Part shown: positions 25,912-35,218 of the stretch, piece after piece
Layout of the letters: each line of letters begins with the position of its first letter
Numbering within the stretch: position 1 is the first letter of the stretch
Source: Nocardiopsis potens DSM 45234
GTDB lineage: Bacteria > Actinomycetota > Actinomycetes > Streptosporangiales > Streptosporangiaceae
Direction of reading: 5' to 3'
Assembly: GCF_000341105.1 (NCBI RefSeq)
Contig: NZ_ANBB01000063.1
Coordinates: forward strand, 1 to 64,000
DNA length: 64,000 bases
The notes under the pieces: generated by a model
Told to the model about the DNA's origin: nothing
The model's database searches: none
Seen by the model: only the letters and a program-made list of their open reading frames with translations
Position numbers and translations under genes: made by a program

Positions 25912-27264
25912 TCAGGCGGTGCGGCGGAGGAAGCGGGCGAAGGCCGGTACCGAGAAGGCGAGGGAGTCCGGCCCGGACTCGTGGATCAGGCCCTTCTCGG
26001 TGAGGGCCGCGCGGGCCCCGGCCAGGGCCGCGGGGCGGAGCGCGGCCGCGGCGGCGAGCTCCTCGGTGCGGACCGGGCCGTCGCCGAGGCCGGCCATGGC
26101 GTGCAGCACGGTGCGCTCGGCGGGGGCCGCGGACCGGTAGCGGCCGCCGAAGAAGCCGGCGTCCAGCTCCTCCTCGGCCTCGGCGGCGCCCGCGGTGACG
26201 TCCTCCGCGGTGATCGGGCTCTGCTCGGCCGCGTCCCAGGCGGCCTTGGCGTAGGCCTGGAGCAGGTAGGGGTGGCCGCCGGAGAGCCGGTAGAGCGCCT
26301 CCAGCGCCTCGTCCCGGAAGCCGACCCCCTCGGGCTCGGCCGGGGCGGTCAGCGCGCGGTACGCCTCGGCCCGGCCCAGGCCGTCCACCCCGGTGTAGCG
26401 GAACAGCCGCTCGGAGTAGCCCCGGCCGGCGGAGAGCGCGGCGGGCAGCTGCGGCAGGCCGGCCCCGACGATCAGCAGCGGCCCGCCGCTCTGCGCCAGG
26501 TCGTGGCAGGCGGTGCAGAGCGCGGAGAGGTCCTCGGCGCCCAGCTCCTGCATCTCGTCGATGAACAGGGCGATGCCGGTGCCCAGGTCGGTGGCGATGG
26601 AGGCGGCGTCGGCGAAGAGCTCGGCCAGGTCGGTGCCGATGTCGCCGGAGTCGGCCCGGCCGCGGACCGCGACCGCGTCGATGCCCGGGTGCCGCCGCTC
26701 GCCCGGGGCGGTTCCGGTGCGGGCGAACGACTTGAGCACGCCCAGGACGTACTCGACCCGGTCCGGGGCGCGGTGCCGGGGCGCCAGCTCGCGCAGCGCG
26801 CCGTGCAGCGCGGCCGCCAGCGGCGCGCGCAGCGACCGCCCGGGCCGGGCCTCGAACCCGCCGGTGCCCCACATCCGCTGCACGGCCAGCGAGCGGAAGG
26901 CGTTGAGCAGCGCCGTCTTGCCGGCGCCGCGCGGCCCGGTGAGCACCGTGCCGCGCTCCGGCCGGCCGCGCGCGGCCCGCTCCAGCACCACGGAGAAGCG
27001 GCGGAGCTCGTCCTCGCGCCCGGCGAGCTCGGGCGGGCGCAGGCCGGCGCCCGGGGTGTAGGGGTTGCGCACCGGGTCCATCCGGACCGGGCCGGAGGGC
27101 TCCTCCAAGGCGCTCTCCAGGGACCGGTAGAAGGCGGCCGAGGAGCGGGCGCCCCAGTCCAGGCGGCGCATGAGATGCCGGTCCTCGGCGGGAGAGTGGG
27201 GGGCGCGCCCGGCTCCGCCGAACCGAGACGACCGATGACCTGAGACCTGCGCTGCCGTGGTCAT
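25912..27264 (-). CDS. AAA-family ATPase (ORC/Cdc6-like fold), probably SOS-regulated
   Basis: The 450-residue ATPase has Walker A GPRGAGKT at 110-117, Walker B IALFIDE at 231-237, and a sensor-like segment GGPLLIVGAGLPQLP. The segment LYRLSGGHPYLLQAYAK follows, as in archaeal-type ATPases related to Orc1/Cdc6. The last 90 residues look like a winged helix. The ATG at 27264 has a G-rich ribosome site; a TTG three codons upstream is less likely. A perfect actinobacterial SOS box lies 21 bases before the ATG. I infer a role in DNA damage response, repair or prophage-like control. It stands alone, with the repeat element downstream. Confidence 0.8.
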   Translation of the reverse strand: MTTAAQVSGHRSSRFGGAGRAPHSPAEDRHLMRRLDWGARSSAAFYRSLESALEEPSGPVRMDPVRNPYTPGAGLRPPELAGREDELRRFSVVLERAARGRPERGTVLTGPRGAGKTALLNAFRSLAVQRMWGTGGFEARPGRSLRAPLAAALHGALRELAPRHRAPDRVEYVLGVLKSFARTGTAPGERRHPGIDAVAVRGRADSGDIGTDLAELFADAASIATDLGTGIALFIDEMQELGAEDLSALCTACHDLAQSGGPLLIVGAGLPQLPAALSAGRGYSERLFRYTGVDGLGRAEAYRALTAPAEPEGVGFRDEALEALYRLSGGHPYLLQAYAKAAWDAAEQSPITAEDVTAGAAEAEEELDAGFFGGRYRSAAPAERTVLHAMAGLGDGPVRTEELAAAAALRPAALAGARAALTEKGLIHESGPDSLAFSVPAFARFLRRTA

Positions 27265-27284
27265 GCCCCCCAAACCCCCTTCGA

Positions 27285-27300
27285 TCGAACTTCTGTTCGA
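27285..27300. promoter_or_regulatory. LexA (SOS) box upstream of the AAA ATPase
   Basis: TCGAACTTCTGTTCGA matches the established actinobacterial LexA site TCGAAC-N4-GTTCGA at every fixed position. It lies 21-36 bases upstream of the ATPase start, where LexA binding would block the promoter. No other such site was noticed in the window. Confidence 0.85.
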
Positions 27301-27715
27301 ACGGAGAAGACTCTAGTGGATCCCCGGACGCGGCGCCACCGATCCGGGCGGACCGGGCGTGTCGCCCGGAGCGCGGAGAGCCGGCGGGAGGAGCGGCCCG
27401 CGGCCGGAACCGCAGGCAGGGCGGGATTCCCCCCGGTGGAGGGCCGGTGCCGTGCTCTTCTCGCGGCGGACCTTCCGGGGCGGATCCCCGAGGCGGGTAC
27501 CGCCCGCCGCGCGGTGAAGGCCGCGAGGCGCGCCGGATTCCCGCGCGGGACGGGGGCGGGGCGCGCTCCGAGCGGGGAGGGGCCGCCGCACCGGCCCCGG
27601 CGGGCGCTGGGCCCGCCGGGGCGGGCAGGGGCTGCGCGCGGGCGGTGCGGGCCGGCGCGGGGTGCGGGCGGCCGGAGCCGCCCGCGTTCTCGCGGTTCCG
27701 GTGGCCGGGGCGGGC
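27301..27715. other. Gene-free GC-rich interval
   Basis: This 415-bp interval lies between the AAA ATPase promoter and the end of the leftward lipoprotein gene. Frames exist on both strands but are Arg/Pro/Gly-rich with no ribosome site. I see no gene, and only the start of the ATPase promoter region at its left end. Confidence 0.5.
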
Positions 27716-28456
27716 TCAGGTGAGGATCTTGTCCTCCCGCTCCACCGCGGACTCGGTGAAGCCGGTGAGGAGATCGGCGTAGTCCCCGTCGGCGTCGGGG
27801 CCGATGATCGAGGTCGAGGCGAGGTGGTCGCCGTTCCGGTAGACCAGGGCGTACAGCCAGACCTCCTCGCCCTGGGCCTCGGTCTTCACGGTGAACGCGC
27901 GCGAGCCGTCCGCGACCTCGTCCGCGTCCAGCTCGGAGATCTCGTAGGAGGAGGTGCCGCCGTCCTTCATCGTGGCCTCGTAGGAGGAGCACTCCTCGGG
28001 CGGCACCGCGGCCTCCAGCGCCTTGTCCGCGGCGTCGGCGGGCAGCGCCAGCAGCGTGTGCGAGAGGGTGGTGTCGTCGCCGCGCGCGTAGACCGCGACC
28101 GAGGCCGGGGCGTCGCGCACCTCGGGCACCGCGGCCCAGCGCTCGGTGGCGTCGGCGCACTCCGGCTTGTCCAGCTCGGTCTCCTCGCGGAGCTTCTTGG
28201 TGCGGGCGACGCCGGACAGCTCCCCGTAGGCGCCGCTCTGGCCGGCCTCCGGGACGACCTTGGCGTCCTCGTACTGGACGAGCTGGGCCTCGTTCAGCTT
28301 CTCCGCCGACGCGGCGGCCGGGCCGTCCTGCTTCCCGCCCTCGCCGCCGCCGGCCTCCTCGGCGCCCTGCCCGCCGCCGCAGGCCGACGCGGCGAGCAGT
28401 ACCGCGCAGACGGACCAGGTGAGCGCCGCCGTCCGTGCCGATCGGGAGTGGTCCAT
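27716..28456 (-). CDS. Putative lipoprotein of unknown function
   Basis: The 246-residue protein begins MDHSRSARTAALTWSVCAVL with a lipobox LAAS-C (cleavage before the Cys in SACGGG), so it should be exported and lipid-anchored. A Gly/Glu-rich linker follows, then a domain with strand-like segments (SVAVYARGDDTTLSHTLLAL, EVWLYALVYRNGDHLASTSI) and two or three Cys residues. This layout resembles solute-binding-like or sensor-domain lipoproteins of actinomycetes such as the PknH-sensor type, but no family is certain. The ATG at 28456 has AAAAGG nearby; frames extending further upstream would destroy the signal peptide. It is divergent from the aminotransferase gene. Confidence 0.75.
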   Translation of the reverse strand: MDHSRSARTAALTWSVCAVLLAASACGGGQGAEEAGGGEGGKQDGPAAASAEKLNEAQLVQYEDAKVVPEAGQSGAYGELSGVARTKKLREETELDKPECADATERWAAVPEVRDAPASVAVYARGDDTTLSHTLLALPADAADKALEAAVPPEECSSYEATMKDGGTSSYEISELDADEVADGSRAFTVKTEAQGEEVWLYALVYRNGDHLASTSIIGPDADGDYADLLTGFTESAVEREDKILT

Positions 28457-28565
28457 GGTGCCTTTTCCTGTTCTGTGCGATATTTCCGCTGAGGAGTCAG
28501 GCGTCCATCCGGTCGATTCTCGCGCTGGGTAGCCTGTCCCTTGCACTGAGTATCGAGGAAGGACA

Positions 28566-29651
28566 ATGGTGTCGGAGCGGAATTCGCCATATTTCCGGGC
28601 TGTCCTCGGGAACATCCCCGCCTATCGGCCGGGGCGCAGGGTGGTGGGGCCGGACGGGCGGTCCGTCAAGCTCTCCTCCAACGAGAACCCCTATGACCCG
28701 CTGCCCTCGGTGACCGCGGCGGTCGCCGCGGCCGCGGCCGAGCTCAACCGCTACCCGGACACCGGGGCCGAGGCGCTCACCGCCGAGATCGCCTCCCGGT
28801 TCGGGGTCGAGACCGACCAGGTCGCGGTCGGCGCCGGCTCGGTCGGCATCCTGCAGCAGCTGCTGGAGGCCGTCGCGGAGCCGGGCGCCGAGGTGCTCTA
28901 CGCCTGGCGCTCCTTCGAGGCCTACCCGCTGCTGGCCGAGCTCTCCGGCGCCGCGCCGGTGACGGTCCCGCTGGCGGACGAGGTGCACGACCTGGACGCG
29001 CTGGCCGCCGCGATCACCGAGCGGACCCGCATGGTCTTCGTGTGCAACCCGAACAACCCCACCGGCACCGTGGTGCGCGAGGCCGAGCTGACCGCCTTCC
29101 TGGACCGCGTCCCGGAGCACGTGCTGGTCGTGCTGGACGAGGCCTACCGCGAGTACGTGCGCGACACCGGGGTCCCGGACGGGATCCGGCTCCGCGCCGA
29201 CCGGCCCAACGTCGCCGTGCTGCGCACCTTCTCCAAGGCCTACGGGCTGGCCGGGCTGCGGGTCGGCTTCCTCGTCGGCCACCCGGACGTCGCCGCGGCG
29301 GTGCGCAAGACCATGGTCCCGTTCGCGGTGAACCACCTGGCCCAGGCGGCCGCGGTCGCCTCGCTGCGGGCCGAGGACGAGCTGCTGGACCGGGTCGAGC
29401 GCACCGTCAAGGAGCGGGTCCGGGTCCGCGAGGCGCTGCTCGCCGACGGCTGGACCGTCCCGCCGACCGAGGCCAACTTCGTCTGGCTGCGGCTGGGCGA
29501 GGACACCGCGGAGTTCGCCGAGGCCTGCGCGGCCGCCGGGGTGTCGGTGCGGCCGTTCGCCGGCGAGGGCGCCCGGGTGAGCATCGGCTCCCCGGAGGAG
29601 AACGACGCCTTCCTGGCCGCCGCGCGCGCCTTCCCGCGGCGCAACGGCTGA
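28566..29651 (+). CDS. HisC-like class I/II aminotransferase (histidinol-phosphate or aromatic amino acid aminotransferase)
   Basis: The 361-residue enzyme has the fold-type I PLP features NPNNPTG near residue 160, DEAYREYV, and the PLP-binding Lys in [14 protein letters not shown] at about residue 223. SSNENPYDP near the N-terminus is typical of the HisC group. It could convert imidazole-acetol phosphate to histidinol phosphate, or be the related aromatic aminotransferase (Pat) of actinomycetes. No histidine-biosynthesis genes are adjacent, which favours Pat or a second HisC. The start is ATG behind GAGGAAGG. The gene ends at a 36-bp perfect palindrome shared with the convergent regulator. 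Confidence 0.85.
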   Translation: MVSERNSPYFRAVLGNIPAYRPGRRVVGPDGRSVKLSSNENPYDPLPSVTAAVAAAAAELNRYPDTGAEALTAEIASRFGVETDQVAVGAGSVGILQQLLEAVAEPGAEVLYAWRSFEAYPLLAELSGAAPVTVPLADEVHDLDALAAAITERTRMVFVCNPNNPTGTVVREAELTAFLDRVPEHVLVVLDEAYREYVRDTGVPDGIRLRADRPNVAVLRTFSKAYGLAGLRVGFLVGHPDVAAAVRKTMVPFAVNHLAQAAAVASLRAEDELLDRVERTVKERVRVREALLADGWTVPPTEANFVWLRLGEDTAEFAEACAAAGVSVRPFAGEGARVSIGSPEENDAFLAAARAFPRRNG

Positions 29652-29672
29652 CGGCCGCCCCTGCGTTGCGAA

Positions 29673-29708
29673 ATGAGGGCCCGGCGCCGCGCGGCGCCGG
29701 GCCCTCAT
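29673..29708. terminator. Bidirectional terminator, 36-bp perfect palindrome
   Basis: The 18-base halves at 29673-29690 and 29691-29708 are perfectly complementary and bounded by A/T pairs (ATGAGGG...CCCTCAT). It lies between the convergent aminotransferase and regulator genes and should end transcription from both sides. Confidence 0.8.
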
Positions 29709-29718
29709 CCGCGCCGGG

Positions 29719-31038
29719 CTACTTCCCGGCCTTGTCCTTGTCGAGCTTCTCCACGATCAGCCGGTAGAGCTGGCGCGGGCGGCCCGGCTGCAGCGTGCGG
29801 TTGGGCGGGAGCGGCCAGGCCAGGCCCTCCTCGACCAGGGTGCGCAGCAGCCGGCGGGCGGTGCGCGGGGTGACCCCGAGCATCCGGCCGGCGTTCTCCG
29901 CGTCCACCACCAGCGGGCCGTCCTCCTCGGCGATCCGCTCCGAGAGCCGGGTCAGCGTCTCCCGGCCCTTGCTGCGCAGCGACTCCGACCCCTGCCGCGC
30001 CGGCGCGCGCTGCGCCGGGACCAGGGAGCGCCCCTCCCGGTCCACCGCGAAGCTCTGCCGGGTCGCCTGCGCCCGGCTCAGTGCCGCGCGGGCGTGCGTC
30101 TCGGCGTCCTGGGTGGTCCGGCCCATGCCGATGCCGACCTCGATGGCGATGCCCAGCTCCGCCTTGATCCGGTCGACGAACGGCGGCTGGCGGAAGCCCT
30201 CGGTCGCGGTGACCAGCGAGCCCCGGGTGGCGGTGACCATGAAGGTGTGGTCGTCCACCGGGTGCGCGGTGGCGTTGATCCGGTGCGCCTCCTGGAGCAG
30301 CAGCCGGTGCAGGGCCAGGCGCAGCTCGTCGCGCCAGTAGCGGGGCGTGGACCGGCGGGTGGAGTCGCGCAGCGTCGGGACGTCCACGATGACGACGCCG
30401 AGCTGGGCCTCCTCCAGCCGGTGGTGGGCGCCGAGCAGGCCGGCGGTCTGCAGGGCGCTGCGCACGCCGGCGTTGGTCGGGCGGAGCCGCATCACCGGGA
30501 CCCCGATGGCCTCCAGCCGCTCCGCGACGCCGCGCACGCAGGTGATCGCCATCCGGGTGGCCTTGCGCCGCCACAGGCCCTCGTGGAAGGAGGTCAGCTG
30601 GGCGGTGCTGGTGAGCTCCTCGTGCACGTGGATGCCGTCGACGGGCAGGTCGACCTCGGAGTAGGCCTCCACCACGTCGCTCCGGCCGAGCACGTCCAGG
30701 CTGGCCTTGGTCGGGTCGTATCTCTCGTCCAGGGTGGCGCGGAGCAGCGCCTCGTGCAGGCTGGCCCCGCCGAGCGGCACGTAGGTGGCGGGCATCGTGA
30801 GGACCCCGGCCTTCCGTGCGAACTCGTAGGGCACGGGGCTGGCGAACAGGTACGCGTCGATGGCGGAGCCCAGCCGCAGTACCTTGTCGGTCGCCTCTTG
30901 CTCGTCTCGATAGGCGGCGGCGATGAGTCTGGCGTTGAGCGGCCCCGTGGACCCCGGACCCATGAGCATGACGCGCTCGACGACTTCATGCGGGCCGATG
31001 ACGCCGATGGTCAAATCGCCGGTTCGCTGCGCACTCAC
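29719..31038 (-). CDS. Regulator with cyclase/GTP-cyclohydrolase-III-like domain and C-terminal winged helix
   Basis: This 439-residue protein combines two recognisable parts. Residues about 210-330 contain LGVVIVDV and then VGIGMGRTTQDAETHARAAL, the pattern of nucleotidyl-cyclase-like folds such as GTP cyclohydrolase III and degenerate GGDEF domains. Residues about 355-435 form a winged helix (MLGVTPRTARRLLRTLVEEG). The N-terminal 200 residues (IGVIGPHEVVERVML) look like an alpha/beta ligand-binding domain. It probably senses a nucleotide-related small molecule and controls transcription. Its targets are unknown; murA lies upstream in the same direction but is separated by a terminator. I know similar actinomycete proteins only as uncharacterised regulators. 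Confidence 0.65.
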   Translation of the reverse strand: MSAQRTGDLTIGVIGPHEVVERVMLMGPGSTGPLNARLIAAAYRDEQEATDKVLRLGSAIDAYLFASPVPYEFARKAGVLTMPATYVPLGGASLHEALLRATLDERYDPTKASLDVLGRSDVVEAYSEVDLPVDGIHVHEELTSTAQLTSFHEGLWRRKATRMAITCVRGVAERLEAIGVPVMRLRPTNAGVRSALQTAGLLGAHHRLEEAQLGVVIVDVPTLRDSTRRSTPRYWRDELRLALHRLLLQEAHRINATAHPVDDHTFMVTATRGSLVTATEGFRQPPFVDRIKAELGIAIEVGIGMGRTTQDAETHARAALSRAQATRQSFAVDREGRSLVPAQRAPARQGSESLRSKGRETLTRLSERIAEEDGPLVVDAENAGRMLGVTPRTARRLLRTLVEEGLAWPLPPNRTLQPGRPRQLYRLIVEKLDKDKAGK

Positions 31039-31183
31039 CTCGGGCTGCTCCCCGCTACCATTCCACGCTCTTCACTATGTGCGCCCACTGGTTCCCGAAC
31101 CTGTTTTCTGTCACGGCATGATTGCCGCGATCGTACCCATTGTGCGGGGCCGATGATGATCATTTCACGCAGATGATCGAAAG

Positions 31184-31223
31184 CCGGAGTGGAAGCGCCG
31201 CGCAGGCGGACCTTCCACCCCGG
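31184..31223 (-). terminator. murA terminator hairpin
   Basis: CCGG and TGGAAG in the left arm pair with CTTCCA and CCGG in the right arm, with small mismatches, 23 bases beyond the murA stop. It separates murA from the regulator gene. Confidence 0.55.
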
Positions 31224-31245
31224 CGTGAGCCGGAGCTCGGCCGCC

Positions 31246-32544
31246 CTACTCGGAGACCTCGCGGACCACGTCGGCGCCCAGGGCGGCGAGGCGGTCGGCG
31301 AACTGGGCGTGCCCCCGGTCGACCAGGTAGCCCGGGGAGACGATGGTCTCGCCCTCGGCCACCAGGCCGGCGAGCACCAGCGCCGCACCGGTGCGCAGGT
31401 CGTGCGCGACCACCTCGGTGCCGCGCAGGTCGGTCGGGCCGTGCACGATGGCGCGGGTGCCGGCGACCTCGATCTTGGCGCCCATCTTGTTCAGCTCGTC
31501 GGCCAGCGCGAACCGGCCGTCGTAGATGTTCTCGTGCAGGTAGCTCTCGCCCTCGGCCAGGGTGGCGAGCGCCATCAGCGGCGACTGCAGGTCGGTGGCG
31601 AAGCCCGGGTAGGGCGAGGTGACCGCGTTGATCGGGCGCAGCTGCACCGACGGGTCGCGGCGGACGTGCAGCACCGCGCCCTGCTGGGAGAACTCGACGC
31701 CCATCTGGTCGAGCTTCCACCGCGCCACGCCCAGGTGCTCCAGGTTGGCGCCGACCAGGCTGACGTCGCCGCCGGCCGCGGCGGTCGCCATCGCGAACAC
31801 GCCGGCGTCGATCCGGTCGCTCATGATGGTGTGCTCGACCGCGGTGAGCTCCTCGACGCCCTCCACGGTGATGAAGCCGGTGCCGCCGCCGCTGATCTTG
31901 GCGCCCATCGCGGAGAGGAACTCGATCACGTCGAGGACCTCGGGCTCCAGCGCGGCGTGCTCGATCACCGTGGTGCCCGGGGCCAGCACCGCGGCCATGA
32001 TCAGGTTCTCGGTGCCGGTGTGCGAGGGGGTGTCCAGGTAGAGGTGGCCGCCGCGCAGGTTGTCGGCCTTCACGTTGATGTGGTTGCGGTCCTCGTCCTC
32101 GGTGACCTCGGCGCCGAGCCGGGCGAAGCCGCGGTAGTGGAAGTCGAGTTTGCGGCTGCCCAGGTTGCACCCGCCGACGCCCTCGATCCGGGCGCGGCCC
32201 ATGCGGTGCATGAGCGCCGGGACGAAGAGGACCGAGCCGCGGAACCGGGCCGCGATCTCGGCGGGCAGCACGGCCCGCTCCGGGTCGTCGCCGAGCCGGG
32301 AGGCGTCGATCACCACGGTCCGCTCCGCCTCGTGGAACTCGACCTTGGCGCCGATGTGCTCGGCGAGCTCCAGGGCGCGGCGGACGTCCTCGATGGTGGG
32401 GACGTTGCGCAGTACGGTGCGTCCCTTCGCCGCGAGCAGGGCGGCGCCGATCATCGGCAGCACGGCGTTCTTCGCGCCCTGGATGAAAGCCGTCCCGTTC
32501 AGGGGACGGCCGCCGCGGACGCGGTAGCGAACCTCCTGGCCCAT
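31246..32544 (-). CDS. murA: UDP-N-acetylglucosamine 1-carboxyvinyltransferase
   Basis: MurA transfers enolpyruvate from PEP to UDP-GlcNAc, the first committed step of peptidoglycan synthesis in the cytoplasm. The 432-residue protein has the Lys-Asn pair in GAKNAVLP (residues 25-26) and the catalytic Cys at residue 126 in GVGGCNLGSR. GFATDLQSP holds the conserved Asp, and DLRTGAALVLAGLVAEG the late Arg. Because the active-site residue is Cys rather than Asp, the enzyme should be of the fosfomycin-sensitive type. The ATG at 32544 follows GAAGGAG; the frame continues upstream but in low-complexity sequence. It appears monocistronic, with terminators on both sides. Confidence 0.95.
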   Translation of the reverse strand: MGQEVRYRVRGGRPLNGTAFIQGAKNAVLPMIGAALLAAKGRTVLRNVPTIEDVRRALELAEHIGAKVEFHEAERTVVIDASRLGDDPERAVLPAEIAARFRGSVLFVPALMHRMGRARIEGVGGCNLGSRKLDFHYRGFARLGAEVTEDEDRNHINVKADNLRGGHLYLDTPSHTGTENLIMAAVLAPGTTVIEHAALEPEVLDVIEFLSAMGAKISGGGTGFITVEGVEELTAVEHTIMSDRIDAGVFAMATAAAGGDVSLVGANLEHLGVARWKLDQMGVEFSQQGAVLHVRRDPSVQLRPINAVTSPYPGFATDLQSPLMALATLAEGESYLHENIYDGRFALADELNKMGAKIEVAGTRAIVHGPTDLRGTEVVAHDLRTGAALVLAGLVAEGETIVSPGYLVDRGHAQFADRLAALGADVVREVSE

Positions 32545-32900
32545 GCTCTTGTGCTCCTTCGTGAGGCGGATGTAGGGGTCGTGCTCAGCGGCGCGCCCGT
32601 GGTGTGAGACGCGCCGAACGCCCGGCTCGTTCCGGCCGGCGCTCCGATCGGCACCGCCCGCCTGCGCACCGGCCGGGCCGACGCGTCCGACCCCGCCCGG
32701 ATGCGGGCGGCTCCTCGGACGCGGGGCGGTTGCGGAATGACTCGGGTTCGGCCGCCCGGTGCGCGGTGCAGACGGTTGTGCGGACGTCCCGTGCGTGGCG
32801 CGCCGATCGGCGGGACCGGGCAAAGGACCGCTACCACTGTAAGTGCTCTGCGTGGCTGCCGGTGCCATCGTGGCCGGGATCACCGGGCCCGGCGTGTCGC
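32545..32900. other. murA upstream region
   Basis: About 355 bp without a credible gene between murA and the purC terminator. It should hold the murA promoter; no confident -35/-10 pair was picked out. Confidence 0.45.
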
Positions 32901-32927
32901 GGGCCCCGGCGCGGAGCACCGGGGCCC
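32901..32927 (-). terminator. purB-purC terminator hairpin
   Basis: Nine-base perfect G/C arms at 32901-32909 and 32919-32927 with a nine-base loop, just past the purC stop. Confidence 0.7.
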
Positions 32928-32935
32928 GGGGCGGA

Positions 32936-33844
32936 TCAGCCGAACGGCACCGGCGAGCCGGTGAGCCGCTCGTACACCTCGACGTACTTGGCCCGGGTGC
33001 GCTCCACCACCTCGTCGGGGAGCGGCGGGGGCGGCGCGTCGGAGGCCCGGTCCCAGCCGGACTCCGCGGAGGTCAGCCAGTCGCGGATGATCTGCTTGTC
33101 GTAGGAGGGCTGCGCCCGCCCGGGCGCCCACCCGTCGGCCGGCCAGAACCGGGAGGAGTCCGGGGTGAGCACCTCGTCGGCCAGCACCAGCCGGCCCTCG
33201 GCGTTCCGGCCGAACTCGAACTTGGTGTCGGCCAGCAGCACGCCGCGCTCCTCGGCGATCTCCCGGCCCCGGCCGTACAGCGCCAGGGTGAGCTCGCGCA
33301 GCTCGCCGGCGAGCTCCGCGCCGACCCGGGCGGAGACCTCCTCGAAGGAGACGTTCTCGTCGTGCTCGCCCACCTCGGCCTTGGTGGCCGGGGTGAAGAT
33401 CGGCTCGTCCAGCCGGGAGCCGTCCTCCAGCCCGGCGGGCAGGGCGACCCCGCACACCGCGCCGCCGTCCCGGTACTCGGCCAGGCCGGACCCGGTCAGG
33501 TAGCCGCGGGCCACGCACTCCACCGGCACCATGTCCAGCCGCCGGCAGACCAGGGTGCGCCCGTTCCAGTCGGCGGGGGCGCCGGCCGGCGGGGTGTCGG
33601 AGAGCACGTGCGAGGGGGCCAGGCCGGCCAGCCGCTCGAACCACCACAGCGAGAGCGCGGTGAGCAGCCGCCCCTTGTCCGGGATCTCGGTGGGCAGCAC
33701 CCAGTCGTAGGCGGAGACCCGGTCGGTGGCGACCATCACCAGCTCGCCGGAGGCGGTGGCGTACAGCTCGCGGACCTTGCCGGTGTGCAGGTGGGTCAGG
33801 CCCGGCACCTGCACCGGCTCCGGCTTGACGGTGAATCCGCTCAC
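32936..33844 (-). CDS. purC: Phosphoribosylaminoimidazole-succinocarboxamide (SAICAR) synthase
   Basis: PurC joins CAIR and aspartate using ATP in de novo purine synthesis. The 302-residue protein has the family's HTGKVRELY near the start, ATDRVSAYDWVLP, VECVARGYLTGSG, and DTKFEFGRN, and ends with YEVYERLTG-like sequence (KYVEVYERLTG). This matches the longer, fungal/actinobacterial form of about 300 residues. The GTG start overlaps the purB stop as GTGA, so translation is coupled. It is the last gene of the purB-purC unit. Confidence 0.94.
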   Translation of the reverse strand: MSGFTVKPEPVQVPGLTHLHTGKVRELYATASGELVMVATDRVSAYDWVLPTEIPDKGRLLTALSLWWFERLAGLAPSHVLSDTPPAGAPADWNGRTLVCRRLDMVPVECVARGYLTGSGLAEYRDGGAVCGVALPAGLEDGSRLDEPIFTPATKAEVGEHDENVSFEEVSARVGAELAGELRELTLALYGRGREIAEERGVLLADTKFEFGRNAEGRLVLADEVLTPDSSRFWPADGWAPGRAQPSYDKQIIRDWLTSAESGWDRASDAPPPPLPDEVVERTRAKYVEVYERLTGSPVPFG

Positions 33845-35148
33845 GCCAGCTTCTCCAGCCGCTCGAACACGCCGGAGAGGCGGCGCACGAACCGCTCCGG
33901 CCGGCAGACCTCGTCCAGCCGGGCCTCGTCCAGCTCGGCGCCGCGGGCGGCGGCCTCCTCGCGCAGCGTCTCCCGGAACGGGGCGCCGGTGTCCCAGGTG
34001 CGCATCGCGGCGGTCTGCACCAGCGCGTAGACGTCCTCCCGGGACATCCCGGTCTCGATCAGCTCGGAGACCACGGTGGAGGAGTAGATCAGGCCGTGCG
34101 TGGAGTCCAGGTTGGCGCGCATCCGGTCGGCGTCCACCACCAGCCCGGTGACCAGCTTCGTGGTCAGGTTGAGCAGGTAGTCGGTGGCGATCGCGGCGTC
34201 CGGCAGCGAGATCCGCTCGGTGGAGGAGTGCGAGATGTCCCGCTCGTGCCAGAGCGGGATGCCCTCCATCACCGGGACGATCTGCGCGCGCACGTTGCGC
34301 GCCATGCCGCAGATCCGCTCGGACATGATCGGGTTCTTCTTGTGCGGCATGGCGCTGGAGCCCTTCTGGCCCTTGCCGAACGGCTCCCACAGCTCGCGCA
34401 CCTCGGTGCGCTGGCCGTGCCGCACCTCCAGGGCGACCGCCTCGCACACGGTGGCGATGATCGCCAGCGCGGAGACCCACTCGGAGATCCCGTCCCGGAG
34501 CACCACCTGGGTGGAGACGTCGGCCGGGCGCAGCCCCAGCTTCTCCGCGACGTAGGCCTCGACCTCCGGGTCGATGTTGGAGTAGGTGCCGACCGGGCCG
34601 GAGATGGCCATCACGCCGACCGCCTCGCGGGCGCGGCGCAGCCGGTCCCGGGAGCGCGCCATGCCGAACGCGAAGTCGGCGACCCGGTGGCCCCACACGT
34701 CGGGCTCGCCGTGGATGCCGTGCGTGCGGCCGACCCGCAGCGTGGCCCGGTGCGCCAGGGCGTGGTCGCGCAGCGCGGCGACCAGCGCGTCGGCCTTGGC
34801 CAGCAGGATGTCGGTGGCCTCGACCAGCTGCGCGGCCAGCGCGGTGTCCAGCAGGTCGGAGGAGGTCATGCCGAAGTGGACCCACTTGGCCGCGTCGCGC
34901 GGCTCGGTGTTGTCGGCCCAGGCGGTCAGGAAGGCGATGACGTCGTGCTGGGTCACCGCCTCGATCTCGGCCACCCGCTCCGGGGTGGGCGGGGGCGCCT
35001 GTCGGACCGGGTCCACGGAGTCGGCCGGGATGGTGCCCGCGGCCGCGTGCGCCTCCATCACCAGGGTCTCGACCCGGCACCAGAGCTCGTACTTGTGGGC
35101 GTCGCTGAAGACGCGCCCGATTTCCGGAAGGGTGTAGCGCTCGATCAC
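33841..35148 (-). CDS. purB: Adenylosuccinate lyase
   Basis: PurB releases fumarate from SAICAR and from adenylosuccinate. The 435-residue protein carries the fumarase/aspartase superfamily signature GSSAMPHKKNP near residues 263-273. It also has TSSDLLDTALAAQL and RTHGIHGEPDVWG, which supply the substrate-binding and general-acid residues. The GTG at 35148 is chosen because the protein then starts IERYTLPEIGRVFSD, the usual N-terminus. It is followed immediately by purC. Two strong hairpins separate it from purD upstream, so purB-purC is probably a unit of its own within the purine cluster. Confidence 0.95.
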   Translation of the reverse strand: MIERYTLPEIGRVFSDAHKYELWCRVETLVMEAHAAAGTIPADSVDPVRQAPPPTPERVAEIEAVTQHDVIAFLTAWADNTEPRDAAKWVHFGMTSSDLLDTALAAQLVEATDILLAKADALVAALRDHALAHRATLRVGRTHGIHGEPDVWGHRVADFAFGMARSRDRLRRAREAVGVMAISGPVGTYSNIDPEVEAYVAEKLGLRPADVSTQVVLRDGISEWVSALAIIATVCEAVALEVRHGQRTEVRELWEPFGKGQKGSSAMPHKKNPIMSERICGMARNVRAQIVPVMEGIPLWHERDISHSSTERISLPDAAIATDYLLNLTTKLVTGLVVDADRMRANLDSTHGLIYSSTVVSELIETGMSREDVYALVQTAAMRTWDTGAPFRETLREEAAARGAELDEARLDEVCRPERFVRRLSGVFERLEKLA

Positions 35149-35218
35149 GGTTCCATCTTTCCAGCAGCTCAGAAGGGCACGGAGCGGTGGGGCCCGGGCT
35201 CGGGCCCCGGACGGTGAT

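Noticed and set aside
27301-27715. Small genes on either strand in the interval before the AAA ATPase
   Set aside because: Candidate frames are Arg/Pro-rich, lack ribosome sites and have no recognisable features.
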